DNA of 64,000 nt. Origin: Cheilinus undulatus (Eukaryota > Chordata > Actinopteri > Labriformes > Labridae). The position numbers and the translations under genes were made by a program. Location: contig NC_054869.1 in NCBI RefSeq assembly GCF_018320785.1, positions 14,084,698 through 14,148,697 on the forward strand. The letters are read 5' to 3'. Each line of letters begins with the position of its first letter. The first letter of the stretch is position 1. The notes below the pieces were generated by a model. It was not told the origin of the DNA. It did not search any database and was given only the letters and a program-made list of their open reading frames with translations. This document shows, piece by piece, positions 61,086 through 64,000 of this stretch.

Positions 61086-61089
61086 AAAC

Positions 61090-62325
<1,236 letters not shown>

Positions 62326-62744
62326 TTTTTTTAATGAACTACAGTTCAAAAACAATGTCTGATTGTTTTATACTGGCTCTATAGGCTGTAGGGAGTGGTT
62401 ACTACCTAATGACAACAGAGTACGCTCTTAATGCAATAAAAAAGCTTTTCACTGATTGGTTATTTTTAGTGAAAATGTCATGTCTGCGACAATATGTGAG
62501 TTAGTTTGAACAGTACGCTCTACTAGTTCAGATGAACCTTACGTCTCGGGGGAGCAACCAAACAATGACACAACCAAAGTTACAACTTCAGTGTCGGGTT
62601 TAGTGGGAACTTTACACCAAAACTTAAGACACAACTTAAGCAAAGCTGGTGCAACAGGATGTAGGCCCAAAGCCATCTTATTGAAATGTGGGTTCTTTCT
62701 CCAAAAAGGGGACTTGTAGTTTCTCCCCCCATGTTAAGCATTTA
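62326..62744. other. short spacer, nothing recognised
   Basis: About 420 bases between two Tc1 copies with no recognised feature. Confidence 0.35.
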
Positions 62745-63876
62745 TTTTCAGCTTCAAATTTGCATCCAAACCTACCTGGCCCTATGTGAAAAAGTAATTG
62801 CCTCTTAAATCTAATAACTGGTTGTGCCACCCTTGGCAGCAACAACTGCAAGCAAATGCTTGTGATAACTGGAGTATTTCACGTTGTGGTTGATGAATTT
62901 TGGCTCACCCTTCTTTGCAGAGTTGTTTTTATTCTGCCACATTGAAGGGTTTTGAGCATGAATGGTGTGTTTACAATCATGCCATAGCATCTCATTTGGA
63001 TTTCAGTTGGGACTTTGACTAGGCCTTTCTCCACAATTTGTTGGTACAATGTTCTTTTATGAAATGCTGTGTTAATTATACAGCAGATGTAATGGGACAA
63101 AATAGTCAGTCTACAGGATATTTTCCCAAAAAGCAAAGGAATACAGATTTTTTTTTTTTTTAAGCAAATGTGGTACGAGTCCAATGAATGCCATTTTTGC
63201 CCAGTCTCTTTCTCATTGTTGAATCATGAACACTGACCTTAACTAAATCAAGTGAGGCCTGCAGGTCTTTAGATGTTGTTCTGGGATCTTTTGTGACCTC
63301 CTGGATGAAATATAGATGCCCTCTTGGAGTTATTTTGGTAGGCCAGCCACTTCTGGGAAGGTTCACCATTGATCCAAGTTTTCTCTGTTTGTGGATAATG
63401 GCTCTCACTTTAGTTTGCTGAAGTCCCAAAAACTCAGAAATGACTTTGCAACCCTTTCCAGTCTGATAGATGTCAATTACTTTGTTTCTCATCTGTGCTT
63501 TAATTTCTGTAGATGGCACCGGGATGTGTTGCCTTTTCAGATCCTTTAGTCTACTTCAATTTGTCAGACAGGTTCTATTTAAGTGGTTCCTTGATTCAGC
63601 AGGTCTGGCAGCAATCAGGTTGGCCTGGGTGTGGCTAGTGAAGTTGGTCTCACCTTTCAAAAAATGTGGTTAATCACAGTTCATTCATGACTTAATAAGA
63701 TGGGCAATTATTAGGTAGGTTTAGTATTGTATTTGTATTTTTTCCCTTGATATACGAAATCATCATGTAAAACCTGCTTTTGTATCTGTTCTGGTTATCT
63801 TTTTTTTGTAATGAAGTGTGACAAATAGGCAAAAAAATCAGAAAGGGGGAAATACTTTTTCCCAGCACTGTACATA
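62745..63876 (-). mobile_element. Tc1-like transposon, internally deleted
   Basis: The right end '..ctttttcccagcactgtac' near 63855-63876 is the family's outer terminus. 'ccctatgtgaaaaagtaatt' near 62780 is the other arm. On the minus strand 63160-63519 gives the N-terminal transposase ('MPSTEIKAQMRNKVIDIYQT', 'SGWPTKITPRGHLYFIQEVT', 'SLDLVKVSVHDSTMRKRLGK'). The catalytic centre is largely deleted at about 63015-63180. Same family as the 5.7-7.5 kb relic. Confidence 0.8.
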
Positions 63877-64000
63877 CAGTACACTAATCATAATGCTAAT
63901 AAAACAACACAGTCGTTTATATGGCTGTAGGTTGGGCAGGTTATAGGCCCACATCCTGTTCTAGGTAAGAGTGAAAAGGGTGGATAAGTCTGTTACTGTC

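Overview
This window looks like nuclear DNA from a ray-finned (teleost) fish. It is AT-rich, holds multi-exon vertebrate genes with GT-AG introns, and is crowded with fish-type repeats: many Tc1/mariner copies, LINE fragments, tRNA-derived SINEs, a Penelope-like element and non-autonomous DNA elements. No bacterial-type operon, CRISPR array or complete virus is visible.

Three protein-coding genes, all on the + strand, could be assembled exon by exon with every codon phase agreeing across introns. (1) Guanine deaminase (gda): 14 coding exons, 11046-30440, 454 aa. A CCAAT box and an ATAAAAA element lie just upstream, and a long 3' region may reach about 33.64 kb. (2) A 655-aa leucine-rich-repeat protein that I do not recognise by name: 4 coding exons, 37796-44072. 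Its N-terminus carries a BC-box-like and a Cul2-box-like motif, so it may be a CUL2-Elongin substrate receptor. (3) entpd4, an intracellular (Golgi/lysosome-type) nucleoside diphosphatase: 12 coding exons, 45816-56297, 618 aa. It has a separate 5' leader exon ending at 45314 and a poly(A) signal at 57262. The three genes do not form an obvious pathway; gda and entpd4 both act on purine or nucleotide metabolites but in different compartments.

Region by region: 1-10.6 kb is intergenic and repeat-rich (SINE, degenerate A-rich repeat, two Tc1 relics, a hAT relic). 10.67-30.44 kb is gda; its 9.5-kb intron 4 holds LINE relics and its intron 9 holds a TTAA-flanked element with a second element inside it. 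30.4-37.7 kb holds the presumed gda 3' region, two LINE fragments and two Tc1 relics. 37.8-44.1 kb is the LRR gene, with a Tc1-in-Tc1 nest in intron 2. 45.0-57.3 kb is entpd4, with a Penelope-like element and a nearly complete Tc1 copy together in intron 10. 57.6-63.9 kb is a cluster of four Tc1/mariner copies, all reading on the minus strand.

The most interesting points are the VHL-box-like N-terminus of the LRR protein, a pair of donors 24 nt apart in entpd4 that reproduces a splice choice known in the human gene, the loss of the mammalian PDZ ligand at the end of Gda, a near-perfect hairpin upstream of gda, and a Penelope relic with a hammerhead-like core. Family assignments come from reading motifs by eye; no database search was run.
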